Below, in pieces: positions 1-11,600 of a stretch of 64,000 bases of DNA. Made by a program: the position numbers and the translations under genes. This stretch comes from an uncultured Clostridia bacterium. Its GTDB lineage: Bacteria > Bacillota > Clostridia > Oscillospirales > Ruminococcaceae. The notes beneath the pieces were generated by a model. That model ran no database searches, had not been told where the DNA came from, and saw only the letters and a program-made list of their open reading frames with translations. The stretch covers positions 62,001 through 126,000 of the forward strand of contig CANQRG010000004.1 of the NCBI GenBank assembly GCA_947626165.1, read 5' to 3'. Positions within the stretch are counted from its first letter, which is position 1. The number at the start of each line of letters is the position of its first letter.

Positions 1-2387
1 TAGCTGTTGTCATTAGTTACGTTTATCGTTCCCTCGTAAAAATCACCCTTAGTTTTTGACTTATCTATTATAAACTCATCGACATTGTTTTTCAATCCCT
101 CAATTTCGCTCTTTTTGACAGTGTAAAACCTCCAGTCAGAGAGAGTATACTGCCCTTTTGAAAACTGAAGAGTAATATTTTTAATAGGCTCGTTTGATGA
201 AAGTACAAAACAAAATCTCTCATTATTGTTATAATACTTCCACTCAGGTTCTGTAAGTTTATTTTTTATTCCATTTACAGTAAGATAAATATCAGTGGGG
301 TTTTTTGAAGTCTTATTATCTGCCTTACAGGTCATAATAAGATAATCTTCAATAGGATCTTGTAAATTCACAGTACACTTATCTGAATCAAACGAGCTTG
401 CTAATCCTGAGATATTATAGGCTTTTTTATTCCTTTCTGCCGTATCAACATAAACGGTATTACTCTCTTTATCATAGCTGATGCTATCAGGCAACTCTGC
501 AAAAATCTCATAAGCTAAATCAACGCCTTTGTCTTCTATATTGTCAACAGAAACATTCGGCAATTTATCATCTACAATCGTATAATCCATCAACGCTTTC
601 ATATTGTAAGGATAAGCTAAATTTTCATATTGAGAACTGCTCATAAGTTTTGAAGACGCATAACCCAATGGCATTACATCGTCATTTTTGAAAAGAGTAA
701 GTTTATTTCCTCTTTTCACCTCACTGTATCCGTATGGTACGGTTATATTTTTATCTTCAAGAGTTTCATTTTCAACAAACAGATACTTTTTACCCATATA
801 CGAGTAAAAGAAAGGATTTAATGTTTCAACAACCATTGCTGAATTTCTGTGAGGCATTTCATTTTGGAACTCGTCATAATAAAAATGGTTATAAAATTGG
901 TTTTGAAGCGATGAATAAACAGTTGTAGTATAATAACACTCTCCATAGACTTTATTAATTGTCTCACCTTCATCTGCATACTGAGAAACACGATACAGGT
1001 TACCGTCATTAGAAAAATCTACAGCTTCTATATCATTCAAAAAATCTTTATCAACTCGTTTCAAATCGTCCTTTAAGCAAAAAACGTCAGATAAGTTTGT
1101 AAATATACAAGTTGTCAATGCAATAACAGACACCAATGATATAAACGCTGTTGTATTACTTTTTTTATTATATATTATATAAGCAGTATTTATAAATACA
1201 ATATCTATAAAAGCAAAGCAGTAAGTATACTCTTTAAAGATCAATAGAAATACCGCTCCGCATATTACTACAATAATATTTACTAACACCCAAAATCGCA
1301 TCGAGATATTTCTTTCAAACACGTTTCTGATAAGCTCTGCGGTTAAAAGCAAAGCAATAGGGATAAGAGGTATTATTGCTTTTTCTTCGCCGTACATAAA
1401 CCCATTCATTATAAAGGACAAAATTTTAAAAACCATAAACACAGAAAGTACAATTCCGATAAATCTATGACCTTTGTTTTTTCTAAGCAAAGCAAAAATA
1501 ATCGCAAACAGAGAAATTGCAGTAAGACCCAAAGAATATGGATTGTAAAGAACGGCTTTATAATCAATCGTGGGAAGTAAAATATCCTTCAAAGATACCT
1601 TAACATTTGTATTAGCTCTGCCCTGTATGATTGCGTTTAACGTCGGCAGCCAAAGAACCGCCGATATCATAACCGATACAAGCATACATATTCCTATATT
1701 AAAAACTGCCTTGATATATTCCTTGATTTTAAAGACTGGTTTTTTATTCAAATAAATTGAAGTGATATAAACAAAAACCGCAAGATAGCTTCCTATGCTG
1801 AAATAATAGCTTGTAAACATTATCATAGACAAACAGAAAATCAAACCGGCGCGATTTTTCTTTTCAAAAAAGCTGTCACAGCAGAATAATGCTCCAATCA
1901 AAAACGGAAAATACCATACAAACATAATATGCCTGTGGCTGTGGAAAATAATAGGCGCCGCCAGCAAAAACAAACAGCTGACAAAAAAGGTGATTTTGGT
2001 TTCATAGCGTCTTTTTATCCAAAAGTAGAACATCACTACCGACACAAAAACGCTTATTATACTTACCGCCTGAATATAAGCCGACATTGACACAAAAGGC
2101 AGCAAATAGCTTGGCAACATGAGCGGATTAAACAGTCCATAATACGAAAAATTATATATATTCTGTCCTGCGCCTATCTGCGGAGCAAAACTTGGAAAAA
2201 AGTTTTTGGTTTCATAAAACAGATTTCTAAAATACTCTGCAAAAGCATAGTGCTGACTGTTCCAGTCTATAGTTGAGCCATATGCAAATTTAAACCTGGT
2301 TATTATAATTAACATTAATAAATATAAAATCATTAAAATCCCTATGCAAATCAAATCTGCTTTATTATTTCTAAGTTTTTTTAACAT
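1..2387 (-). CDS. YfhO family membrane protein (partial, C-terminus beyond window edge)
   Basis: Minus-strand reading frame open from ATG at 2387 to the window edge (absent from ORF track because unterminated); translates MLKKLRNNKADLICIGILMILYLLMLIIITRFKFAYGSTIDWNSQHYAFAEYFRNLFYETKNFFPSFAPQIGAGQNIYNFSYYG..., YfhO-like multi-TM. Confidence 0.8.
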   Translation of the reverse strand, partial: MLKKLRNNKADLICIGILMILYLLMLIIITRFKFAYGSTIDWNSQHYAFAEYFRNLFYETKNFFPSFAPQIGAGQNIYNFSYYGLFNPLMLPSYLLPFVSMSAYIQAVSIISVFVSVVMFYFWIKRRYETKITFFVSCLFLLAAPIIFHSHRHIMFVWYFPFLIGALFCCDSFFEKKNRAGLIFCLSMIMFTSYYFSIGSYLAVFVYITSIYLNKKPVFKIKEYIKAVFNIGICMLVSVMISAVLWLPTLNAIIQGRANTNVKVSLKDILLPTIDYKAVLYNPYSLGLTAISLFAIIFALLRKNKGHRFIGIVLSVFMVFKILSFIMNGFMYGEEKAIIPLIPIALLLTAELIRNVFERNISMRFWVLVNIIVVICGAVFLLIFKEYTYCFAFIDIVFINTAYIIYNKKSNTTAFISLVSVIALTTCIFTNLSDVFCLKDDLKRVDKDFLNDIEAVDFSNDGNLYRVSQYADEGETINKVYGECYYTTTVYSSLQNQFYNHFYYDEFQNEMPHRNSAMVVETLNPFFYSYMGKKYLFVENETLEDKNITVPYGYSEVKRGNKLTLFKNDDVMPLGYASSKLMSSSQYENLAYPYNMKALMDYTIVDDKLPNVSVDNIEDKGVDLAYEIFAELPDSISYDKESNTVYVDTAERNKKAYNISGLASSFDSDKCTVNLQDPIEDYLIMTCKADNKTSKNPTDIYLTVNGIKNKLTEPEWKYYNNNERFCFVLSSNEPIKNITLQFSKGQYTLSDWRFYTVKKSEIEGLKNNVDEFIIDKSKTKGDFYEGTINVTNDNS

Positions 2388-2494
2388 TTTGTCTCCCTTT
2401 ACTCCCAATTATTTAATTAATAAGCCAAATTGTATTAAGCGGTTAATACAATTATACTGCTGCTTTAATCTAATGTCAAGAAAAATAACAATAT

Positions 2495-3163
2495 TTATTT
2501 ATTTTTTCTTTTTAACTGTCTGAAATGGAACTTATTTTTCCTTATCGCCCAATAATAGCGGTTATCATACAGAACCTTTACAAGCTCTCGACCGCCTTTT
2601 TTTCTTCCGCTTCCGGCAACGACCTTAACATTATCAGCTTTAATGTTTTTTATCTTATTACTCCTATTGATTTTGCTCGACTTATAAATTCCCAGCTTGC
2701 TTTTAGGAGTGACAATTTCAAAGGTTATCAAATTTTCCTTTTTAACAACAACGTGACCTTGCAAAAACGGTTGTGCCATCCAGTTAGAAAGCGACATCTT
2801 TTTCAGTGCACCGTCATCAGCCGAAAGCGCATTATCAGCGTTCCAGTTTGCCTCAGTATAATAGACCGTATTTGCAATAACATACTCAACATATCTTACG
2901 TGACCGTATGTACCACCGTTAAAGCAGGCTATAGAATTAGGCTTAGGGTATTTTGAAACCTGAAAGCCGTCATTTTTACAGCTTTGATAAACGTCTTTGG
3001 CATTACCTCTCGCGCCGATATAAACGCCTTTCTTTTCATAGGCTCGTCCTTGCGTATACCATACACACTGACCTCTCGAGGCAGAATTGATTGGTGGTTT
3101 ATAATACATTGTACTGAAATCAGCAAGTCGCTTACCGAGTGACTTTTTATATTTAATAGGCAT
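2495..3163 (-). CDS. CHAP-domain amidase-like protein with basic C-terminal region
   Basis: ORF; GQCVWYTQGRAYEKKGV... and GHVRYVEYV match CHAP Cys/His catalytic motifs. Confidence 0.75.
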   Translation of the reverse strand: MPIKYKKSLGKRLADFSTMYYKPPINSASRGQCVWYTQGRAYEKKGVYIGARGNAKDVYQSCKNDGFQVSKYPKPNSIACFNGGTYGHVRYVEYVIANTVYYTEANWNADNALSADDGALKKMSLSNWMAQPFLQGHVVVKKENLITFEIVTPKSKLGIYKSSKINRSNKIKNIKADNVKVVAGSGRKKGGRELVKVLYDNRYYWAIRKNKFHFRQLKRKNK

Positions 3164-3311
3164 ACATTTCCCCCTTTCTATATATATTTGAAAACTAATT
3201 AAGTTTTCAATAATAGCTTAAAGAAAGGAAAAGTTGCATATTTTAGGGCAACAATTGGTCTAATAAAAGAACAAATAAATAACAGAAAGCTTTTATATAA
3301 TTCATTAAAAC

Positions 3312-3358
3312 AAAAAACTGCGTAAATACGGCGTTTGCCATAAATACGCAGTTTTTTT
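3312..3358 (-). terminator. Intrinsic terminator downstream of tRNA-Ser
   Basis: AAACTGCGTA...TACGCAGTTTTTTT inverted repeat with poly-T. Confidence 0.7.
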
Positions 3359-3361
3359 CAT

Positions 3362-3451
3362 TGGCGGAGAAAGAGGGATTTGAACCCTCGCGCCAGTTTC
3401 CCGACCTACTCCCTTAGCAGGGGAGCCCCTTCACCACTTGGGTATTTCTCC
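3362..3451 (-). tRNA. tRNA-Ser (GCT anticodon), CCA encoded
   Basis: Reverse complement GGAGAAATACCCAAGTGGTGAAGGGGCTCCCCTGCTAAGGGAGTAGGTCGGGAAACTGGCGCGAGGGTTCAAATCCCTCTTTCTCCGCCA: acceptor stem, GGTTCAAATCC T-arm, CTGCTAA anticodon loop, long variable arm. Confidence 0.95.
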
Positions 3452-3665
3452 ATAGTAATGAATTTCACATTTAATCAAAGAACATTAAAAATTATATCAC
3501 AAAAAAAATACTATGTCAATGTTTTATTTGAAATATTTTTGAAATTTCTGTGTGGGTTTACAATAGATATGTTACAAAATGGATAAAAATTAGCGACAAA
3601 AGGAAAACTCTATGTTATTTTCAAAAAACGACACAGGTCAGAAGTAAAAGATTAGGTAGACAAAA

Positions 3666-3697
3666 GCGTTCGGAAAAATTCCGAACGCCTTGTTTTT
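3666..3697. terminator. Strong hairpin plus T-tract
   Basis: GCGTTCGGAAAAATTCCGAACGCCTTGTTTTTT. Confidence 0.65.
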
Positions 3698-3783
3698 TAC
3701 ATCTATTTACGACCCGCCGTTTATCAAATTATGTTTTTTAGATAATTTCCCAAAGGCGGCACTAGATGCAACGTCACCGTTGC

Positions 3784-4722
3784 CTATTTTACTTTTTTCT
3801 TAACAACCTTTGACCACTTTCCAAAATACTTCCTGCCGTTTGCCAGCTTGTATGCTCGCACCTTTACAAAGTATTTCTTCTTTGGTTTTAGGTTCTTGAT
3901 TGTTACTTTATTTTTCTTGACAGTGACTGTCTTTTTACCTTTGGTAAACTTGCTGTTCGTTGCCGCTTTGACCTCATACCCTGTCGCTCCGCTTACCTTT
4001 TTCCAGGAAACATTTAATTTCCTTTTCTTGTCGGTCAACCTTACTTTTGTTACTTTTGCAGGCTTAACTGCAGTTTTTGTTTTGCTTGCTTTTGTATTGG
4101 ATTTATTGGTAGTGTTTTGTGTTATATCAGGTAAAATCTCGTATTCAAAGCCGTTATCTTTAGCATATTTCTCCCCTGCTGTACCTGCATAACAAAATAC
4201 TTTAAAGTTACTTAATTTGGTAAAGTGATAATCATACTGTTCATAATCAATTTCAAGATAATATCCTAATGCATATTTACCTATCTCTGCTACAGTTTTG
4301 GGTATTGTTGCGCTTGTTAAAGTTTGACGATCAAATAATGCCCAATCTCCAACACTTTTAACTCCATTTTGTATAATTACTGATTTTACATTAAAACTAT
4401 TCCATGGTGGTGGATATAAAAATTCTCCATACATATCCCAAGCCTCATAATGGTAAGAATTCATTTTACCCGTACCTGAAATCGTCAGCACTCCGGTAAT
4501 TGTATCAAACGACCAATTAACATTGTCACCGCATGAACCACTAGTTGGCGGTGGCTCGGTTGATATTGCTGCTGTTGGTGGCAATGGTGATTCTACTACC
4601 TCTGACGATGTTTCCATCGAAGCGGAATCCTCATCTGCTAATGCAGTCGACGCAGGCAATATACTCGCCAGACTGATAACCATCACCAACATTAACATAA
4701 CACCTAAAAATTTTTCCTTCAT
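3784..4722 (-). CDS. Secreted protein with leucine-rich-repeat-like segment and C-terminal fibronectin type III-like domain
   Basis: Signal peptide MKEKFLGVMLMLVMVISLASILPASTALA; SGATGYEVKAATNSKFTKGKK Fn3-like; GGAGGT RBS upstream of 4722. Confidence 0.7.
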   Translation of the reverse strand: MKEKFLGVMLMLVMVISLASILPASTALADEDSASMETSSEVVESPLPPTAAISTEPPPTSGSCGDNVNWSFDTITGVLTISGTGKMNSYHYEAWDMYGEFLYPPPWNSFNVKSVIIQNGVKSVGDWALFDRQTLTSATIPKTVAEIGKYALGYYLEIDYEQYDYHFTKLSNFKVFCYAGTAGEKYAKDNGFEYEILPDITQNTTNKSNTKASKTKTAVKPAKVTKVRLTDKKRKLNVSWKKVSGATGYEVKAATNSKFTKGKKTVTVKKNKVTIKNLKPKKKYFVKVRAYKLANGRKYFGKWSKVVKKKVK

Positions 4723-4857
4723 TTGTTTTACCTCCATATAAAAATAATATTACGTACAAAGTACATACTCATATTATAATACACAATTATAGTTTTGTCA
4801 ACACATTTTGTGTATAAATAAAAATCCCCGATTTGTGTATATTACAATTATTATGAG

Positions 4858-5187
4858 GTGATATATATGAAATTTGGTGAAATACTCAAAGAGTTGATTG
4901 AAGAAAACGACCTTACTCAAAAGCAGGTCGCAAAGGATTTAAATATTGCTCCGTCTACATTGGGAAACTACATTCACAACAGCAGAGAACCTGATTTCCA
5001 TACAATAAAAATGATAGCGAGTTATTTCAGCGTTTCAATAGATTACTTAATGGACTACCGTTCAACACTTGCAGAAAACAAAAGCGAAGACGAACTATTA
5101 AGAATTTACCGTCTTCTTCCTATAACCTATCAAATTTTATTGATCGAACAAGGAAAATTACTTTTGCGGTTAAGTAAAAATAAATAA
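4858..5187 (+). CDS. XRE-family helix-turn-helix regulator
   Basis: ORF; LTQKQVAKDLNIAPSTLGNYIHNSREPDFHTI. Confidence 0.8.
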   Translation: MIYMKFGEILKELIEENDLTQKQVAKDLNIAPSTLGNYIHNSREPDFHTIKMIASYFSVSIDYLMDYRSTLAENKSEDELLRIYRLLPITYQILLIEQGKLLLRLSKNK

Positions 5188-5200
5188 TAACATAATAAAA

Positions 5201-5245
5201 AACTGTCAAGGTAAATGCTAATTCATTTCAACCTAGACAGTTTTT
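5201..5245. terminator. Bidirectional terminator between convergent genes
   Basis: AACTGTCAAGGT...ACCTAGACAGTTTTT. Confidence 0.7.
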
Positions 5246-5314
5246 ATTTATAATTTTTATAAATCTACAGTTTCAAGCTATTAAACAGACATCAGCGGCT
5301 CGCCGCTATTGCCT

Positions 5315-6397
5315 CTAATCTCTCACTTCTGCTAAAGGTACGATCCATCCAAACTCGTCAGGAATAGTTCCCCATTGGATCCCTGTCATTGTATCGTAAA
5401 GCATTTGCGATACAGGACCGATTTTGTTGTCGTTAATCGTCATAATCTTATCGTTCCATTTAAGGTGACCTACTGGTGAAATAACAGCAGCGGTTCCTGT
5501 TCCGAACACCTCGTCTAGCTTGCCGTCGTCGTAAGCCTTAGCGACTTCCTCAATAGAAATTCTTCTTTCCTCAACCTCATAACCGCGTTTTTTGCAGACT
5601 TCTATTGCGGACTTTCTTGTAATTCCCGGAAGAACAGAGCCTGTAAGCGCAGGAGTAACGATTTTGCCGTCGATAACGAAGAAAATATTCATTGAGCCTA
5701 CTTCTTCAACATACTTTTGCTCTACGCCGTCGAGCCATAGAACCTGCTCATAATCCTGCTTATGAGCCTCGTCCTGACCTTTGAGTGAAATAGCGTAGTT
5801 AGCGGCAGTCTTGGCAAAGCCTGTACCGCCTCTTACAGCTCTTACATATCTGCTCTCAACATAGATTTTAACCGGATTAAGTCCAGTTGAGTAATAAGCT
5901 CCGGACGGAGAAAGGATAATCATAAACAAATAGTGGTCAGCAGGGCGAACACCAACATAAGGGTCGGTCGAAATAATGAAAGGTCTGATATATAATGAAG
6001 CGCCCTCTGTGTGCGGAACCCAGTCCTTTTCAACATTAAGCAAAGCCATAAGACCGTCAAGGCAGTCTTGCTCATTGATTTTAGGAATTACCATTCTCTC
6101 GTTAGAAACATTCATTCTTTTGAAGTTTTCGTCAGGTCTGAAAAGCTGAATAGAACCGTCTTTTGTTCTGTAAGCCTTTAACCCCTCAAAAATCTCCTGA
6201 CCGTAGTGCAGACACATTGCGGCAGGCGACAGAGAAATATCTCCGAACGGTACGATTCTGGCGTCATGCCAGCCCTTACCCGTATCATAATTCATAATAA
6301 ACATATGGTCTGTAAATATATTTCCGAATCCAAGCTTTGATTCGTCTTTAGGTTTGTCTTTGAGCTTACTAGATAGCTCATATCTGATGTCTAACAT
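5315..6397 (-). CDS. ilvE: Branched-chain amino acid aminotransferase
   Basis: ORF 360 aa; LHYGQEIFEGLKAYRTKDG, GTGTAAVISPVGHL typical of class IV aminotransferases. Confidence 0.92.
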   Translation of the reverse strand: MLDIRYELSSKLKDKPKDESKLGFGNIFTDHMFIMNYDTGKGWHDARIVPFGDISLSPAAMCLHYGQEIFEGLKAYRTKDGSIQLFRPDENFKRMNVSNERMVIPKINEQDCLDGLMALLNVEKDWVPHTEGASLYIRPFIISTDPYVGVRPADHYLFMIILSPSGAYYSTGLNPVKIYVESRYVRAVRGGTGFAKTAANYAISLKGQDEAHKQDYEQVLWLDGVEQKYVEEVGSMNIFFVIDGKIVTPALTGSVLPGITRKSAIEVCKKRGYEVEERRISIEEVAKAYDDGKLDEVFGTGTAAVISPVGHLKWNDKIMTINDNKIGPVSQMLYDTMTGIQWGTIPDEFGWIVPLAEVRD

Positions 6398-6594
6398 TTT
6401 ATAATACCTCTTTCCAAAAAATATATATCGTAACTATTATATACTCATTTTATAAAAAATGCAATATCTATTACCGAATTATTCGTATTTTTATGAAAAA
6501 GTTGTAATTTTTGCCGAATTAATCAGCAATTTGCAGTAAACAAACAGCCCAGCCTTCATTTTATATTACAAGGCAGGGCTGTATAAGTCTATAG

Positions 6595-7326
6595 TTATTC
6601 AGCAGGCATATCCCAGTTATGGTAAACCTCTTGAACGTCATCGTTATCCTCAAGAGCTTCCAAAAGCAGATTCATTTTCTTAACTGCCTCATCATCGGTC
6701 AGCGAAACACGGTTTGACGGGATCTGCTCAGCCTCGGCAGAGAGAACCTTATAACCAAGATCGGTCATTGCGTGGTTTACATCTGAAACTTCATTAGGCT
6801 CACAGGTAATTTCAATAATATCGTCCTCAATGCTGAAATCTGATGCTCCTGACTCCAGACAATCCTCCATTATCTTATCCTCGTCTGCTCCATTGTTCTC
6901 AAGAACAACTATTCCCTTTTGCTCGAACATAAATGATACACAGCCAGTCGTTCCGAGATTTCCTCCGAATTTATCAAAATAGTGTCTTATATCCCCTGCC
7001 GTACGGTTTTTGTTGTCAGTCAGGCACTCGACAATAACAGCCACTCCGTTCGGACCATAGCCCTCATAGACCATTGTCTCGTAGTTATTCTTATCGCCCT
7101 CACCGGCAGCCTTTTTGATCATTCTTTCTATATTGTCGTTAGGTACGTTGTTGCTCTTTGCCTTTTGAATCAAATCACGCAGCTTTGAATTATTTGCAGG
7201 GTCAGGTCCGCCCTCTTTAACGCAGACCATCATTTCCCTACCTATTTTAGTGAAGATTTTAGCCTTTGCTGCGTCGTTGCCCTCTTTTTTTCTCTTAATA
7301 TTGCTCCATTTTGAATGTCCTGACAT
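6595..7326 (-). CDS. yebC: YebC/PmpR family regulator
   Basis: MSGHSKWSNIKRKKEGNDAAKAKIFTKIGREM N-terminus. Confidence 0.95.
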   Translation of the reverse strand: MSGHSKWSNIKRKKEGNDAAKAKIFTKIGREMMVCVKEGGPDPANNSKLRDLIQKAKSNNVPNDNIERMIKKAAGEGDKNNYETMVYEGYGPNGVAVIVECLTDNKNRTAGDIRHYFDKFGGNLGTTGCVSFMFEQKGIVVLENNGADEDKIMEDCLESGASDFSIEDDIIEITCEPNEVSDVNHAMTDLGYKVLSAEAEQIPSNRVSLTDDEAVKKMNLLLEALEDNDDVQEVYHNWDMPAE

Positions 7327-7519
7327 ATATATTTTGCCCCTTTTGGAGCGTTCCTCCCTTCATATGAACATTTTAATTTCACTTCGTAATATTTTACCAC
7401 AAAGAAAAAAAGATGTCAACAAGAGCAAATTTGTTATGTCAATTTATTTTCATTGACAACAACAGATACATATTATATAATTATATTAGCATAAAATAAT
7501 GGAAACGGAGGAAATAGCA

Positions 7520-7753
7520 ATGAGTCTGGACAAGGATAAAATTAACGAGTTTGCCGAGAAAACAGGAAAAGCAATCACCGAAGGAGTTAAAGCTGGTGCA
7601 AAATACACCAAAGAAAAGGCACCCTTGGTTGGAAAAGCCTGCTTAAAATTCGGACACGAACTTAAAGAGATTTTCACATCAAAAAACAAAACAGAGGTTG
7701 TTGATATAGTTGAGTCTGAAACAAAGGAAACTCAAGATAGCAACGAAGAATAA
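7520..7753 (+). CDS. Small conserved-looking hypothetical protein
   Basis: ORF with GGAGGAAA RBS before ATG at 7520 (track start 7499 overlaps the RBS). Confidence 0.6.
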   Translation: MSLDKDKINEFAEKTGKAITEGVKAGAKYTKEKAPLVGKACLKFGHELKEIFTSKNKTEVVDIVESETKETQDSNEE

Positions 7754-7799
7754 CAAATAAATTACCCGCTTGGAGAATTACTTCAAACGGGTTTTGTTA

Positions 7800-8438
7800 T
7801 TAACGGCTGTTTTTACTGCAATAATTGCACAAATTCGAAAGCGCACATTCTCCGCACTTCTCCCCTCTTGCCTTACAGGTATCCCTGCCGAATAAAACAA
7901 GCCTGTGGCAAAAGTCTGAGCCTTTTTCAGGGGGTATTATCTTTTTTAAATCCTCCTCGACCTTTACGGGTTCTTTGTTTTTAGTAAGTCCCAACCGTCC
8001 GCATATCCTTATACAGTGCGTATCTGTGACAATCGCTGGCTTATGGAAAACATCTCCCATAATAAGATTTGCGGTCTTTCTGCCTATGCCCGAAAGAGTG
8101 GTTAGCTCCTCAATCGTCTGTGGGATCTCTCCACTGAAATCGTCTCTTATCTGCCTGCACATCTCAACTAATGATTTAGCTTTTGTTTTAAAAAGTCCGC
8201 AGGGTTTTATTATACGCTCTATGTCGCTTAACTCAGCTTCTGCAAAATCATCTATACTTCTGTATTTATCGAAAAGCTCTTTAGTAACAATGTTTACCCT
8301 TGCATCAGTACACTGCGCCGAAAGTCTTCCTGCGATCATAAGCTCGTGAGGCTTTCTATATACAAGTGAGCATAGCGCATCAGGATAAAGCTTTTCAAGC
8401 TCATCGCAAATCATCAACGCCTTTTCTTTCTTAGTCAT
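7800..8438 (-). CDS. nth: Endonuclease III
   Basis: HhH motif LSGIGRKTANLIMGDVF; C-terminal 4-Cys cluster CKARGEKCGECALSNLC. Confidence 0.93.
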   Translation of the reverse strand: MTKKEKALMICDELEKLYPDALCSLVYRKPHELMIAGRLSAQCTDARVNIVTKELFDKYRSIDDFAEAELSDIERIIKPCGLFKTKAKSLVEMCRQIRDDFSGEIPQTIEELTTLSGIGRKTANLIMGDVFHKPAIVTDTHCIRICGRLGLTKNKEPVKVEEDLKKIIPPEKGSDFCHRLVLFGRDTCKARGEKCGECALSNLCNYCSKNSR

Positions 8439-8639
8439 TGACTCATCTCCATCTAAAATTCGTCTCTTACATTTTACTACAAATATTTCGGTTTTTCAAT
8501 GTTTTTTCTTACTTATTTCTATATTGATCTAACAAAATCTTTTTTGAAACAATTGATGTATAATTAATATTTACATTTTTCTATTAATGTGTTATACTCT
8601 ACTTATATTGGTATATTATGAACAAAGTGAGGTTTAACA

Positions 8640-11600
8640 ATGTTAAAAAGAAAAACCGACAACACAATAAAGCAAAAGCAAAACGTGTACAGCGACGGTA
8701 ATGTGTCAGCGCTCGGGAACGATTCTGTTCTTTTAAGGTTTTATAATTCAAAGGGTATTCAGTTTATTATAAGACATCTGTTTGTAGCGCTTTCATTCCT
8801 AGTACCATTTTTAATTATGCTTATTGTATTTATCAAAGCCAAAATGCATCCTGCCGGAGATAATCAGATTCTTGTTATCGACTTCTGGCATCAGTATTTC
8901 CCGTTTATTTCTGAGCTTCAGGACAAGCTCCAAAACGGAGGCTCGCTTTTATATACGCTTCGTTCGGGCTGGGGGCAAAACTTTCTCGGTATAATGTCAT
9001 ACTACACAGCCAGTCCGCTGAATCTTCTTTCATTGCTTATACCTGAGGCTTATCTTCGTGACTTTTTAGCTCTGTTTGTATGTATAAAGATAGGCTGCGC
9101 AGGACTGTTTATGGGAATGTTCCTTAAACACGTATTTAAAAGAAATGATTTTTCTATCGTTCTGTTTTCCATTCCATACGCTTTATGCGCCTTTATGATG
9201 GGATATTACTGGAACATAATGTGGCTTGATACAGTAGCTTTAATGCCACTTGTTGCGCTCGGAGTTCACTATCTCATCAAGTACGGAAAATTCAAACTTT
9301 ACACTATCTCTCTTGCGATTGCATTTTTCTCAAATTTCTATATTGGATTTTTCCTTTGCGTATTTATAGCTCTTTATTTTGTTGCAGAGGTTATCTGCTC
9401 AAAAATAGGCATTAAAACTATTTTAAAAAGGCTTTGGCAAATTCTGCTTTTTTCCTTAACAGGCATTGCGATTACTGCCATACTGATTCTGCCAGCTTAT
9501 CTCGCTTTGAGAATGACCTATTCAAGCGGTAACTCTGATTTCCCTAATCAAATAAGTTTCTACCATAATTTCAAAGATGTTTTGGCAAATCTTCTGGCTT
9601 TTCAAGAGCCTACACACATCGAAGGTATGCCTAATCTATTCTGTTCATTGCTTGCTGTGATAATGATAGGCGTTCATTTATTATCAAGAAAAATTTCAAT
9701 TCGTGAAAAAATCGTTGTACTTGTTTTCCTTACATTTTTGATATTAAGCTGCAACATCAATGTGTTAGATTACATTTGGCACGGCTTCCACTTCACAAAC
9801 CAGATACCTTTCAGATTCACATTTATTTTTGCATTCGTTCTTATTATTGCAGCATACCGTGCGTTCACTCAGCTTGAAAACATCTCATGGGTTCACATAG
9901 CAGGAGCTATTGCCGCTGCAGCCGGAATTATCGTTATTGGAATTCTAGCAAAGGACGTCTCCAATATTGTTATCAGAAACAATGTGTCTTTGGCTCTTGC
10001 CTATATGGCTCTAATTACGATTTTGCTGATTAAATATAAATATATAAATACAAAAACCATAGCCGTTATTATGCTTATTCCTATGGTAATTGAAATGTAC
10101 TCATCTGCAAGCAACGGAGTTAAAGCAGTTGGTTCTTCAACGTACAGCACATACTATGCAAGCAACAGCGAGGTTCAAAAGCTGCTTAAACGATCCGCTC
10201 CGGCAGATGATGACTTCTACCGTACTGAAATGTCTAAGTGGTACACCATAAACGATCCTTGTCTTTACCGCTATTACGGAATCTCCCAGTTCAGTTCAAT
10301 GTCTGACGTATCAATGTCTAACTATATGGAGAACTTAGGAATTGTATCACAGCCCAGAGGAAACAGATATTATTACGGCGCTACCAGTCCGTTTACAAAT
10401 GCTCTTTTAAATTTGAAGTATATTATTTCAAAAACAGGAGAAAACTCAGATACCTACCTGAAAGAGGTCACGTCGTCAGGCAATTCAAAGCTATATGAAA
10501 ACACAGCTTACCTGCCTTTTGGTTTTGTTGCGGACAAAGGCATAAAGGATTTCAAACTTAGCAATCCTAACAACCCGTTTTATTATCTTAACGCTTTATA
10601 CAGAAGCATAACGGGCATTGACAAGGATTTATATTCTTATATTTTAATGACAAAGGGCGAGGGTGAAAACGCTACCATAACCAATGAAGATGACGCAACA
10701 GGAGTGTATAATTACGTTCCGGAGGTAAAAAACGAGATATTCAGCGGCAAAAAAGCATTAAACAACTCTGACGAAAAGGTTGGCGGAGTAAAGGCAAATT
10801 CTTATTATCAGTTGACTATCGAAGAACTGAAAAAAGCTGTTGGTTTAAGTGCTGATGCCGAAATAACTAACGAGTTCGATAACAAACAATTAAAGGTTAC
10901 TTTCAAATATCAAAACGACGCTGATATTTGGAAAGAAGATTCAGATCTTTACTTCTATGCCCCTTCGGATACCGACGACGTAAACGCTGTAGATGAAACC
11001 TTCGAAGCCGGTCAGCCATTTGAATTTACAGTTGATATTACAGACGCTATCAAGGAAAGCGGTCTTGCTATCGAGGGATTCGGAACTGTGCTTACTGAGG
11101 TTTCGCTTGTTGATATAAATCAGAATGATGACAAAAAAGGAACTTTGAAATTCAACTATACTGCTGTATCAGATTCAATGCTTTACTGCTTCTTTGACAG
11201 CCCCGCAATAGAAAGCATTGAAACTAAAATCAGCTCAGACGATAAAACCTACAGCTATACCGTTGAGGACGACCTTGAATATATTTTCCCTGTAGGCTAT
11301 GCAAAAGCAGGAGAAACTGCAACAGTTTCGGGAACGACAAAAGAGGCTCTGACCGCAGGCGGTCAGCTCAACTGCTTGGTATATCAAATCAACGACGACG
11401 TTCTTCAAGAGGGACTTAACAAGCTGAAATCCAACGGAACTTACGATATCACAGAGCATACCGACACCTACTTCAAGGGCGAAATAGAAGCCTCTGCCGA
11501 CGGATATATGTACACGGCAATTCCTGCCGAGGGTTGGACAGCCTATGTTGACGGCAAAAAGGCTGATATAGCTAAATTATGCGGAGCGGTCCTTGGTATT

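Noticed and set aside
7825-8349. Plus-strand ORF of 174 aa and other long ORFs opposite known genes (18556..18999 -, 55431..56039 +, 26998..27537 +)
   Set aside because: Antisense shadows of strongly assigned genes (nth, clpC, the 53060 gene, MFS/ktrB); low-complexity composition and no family resemblance.
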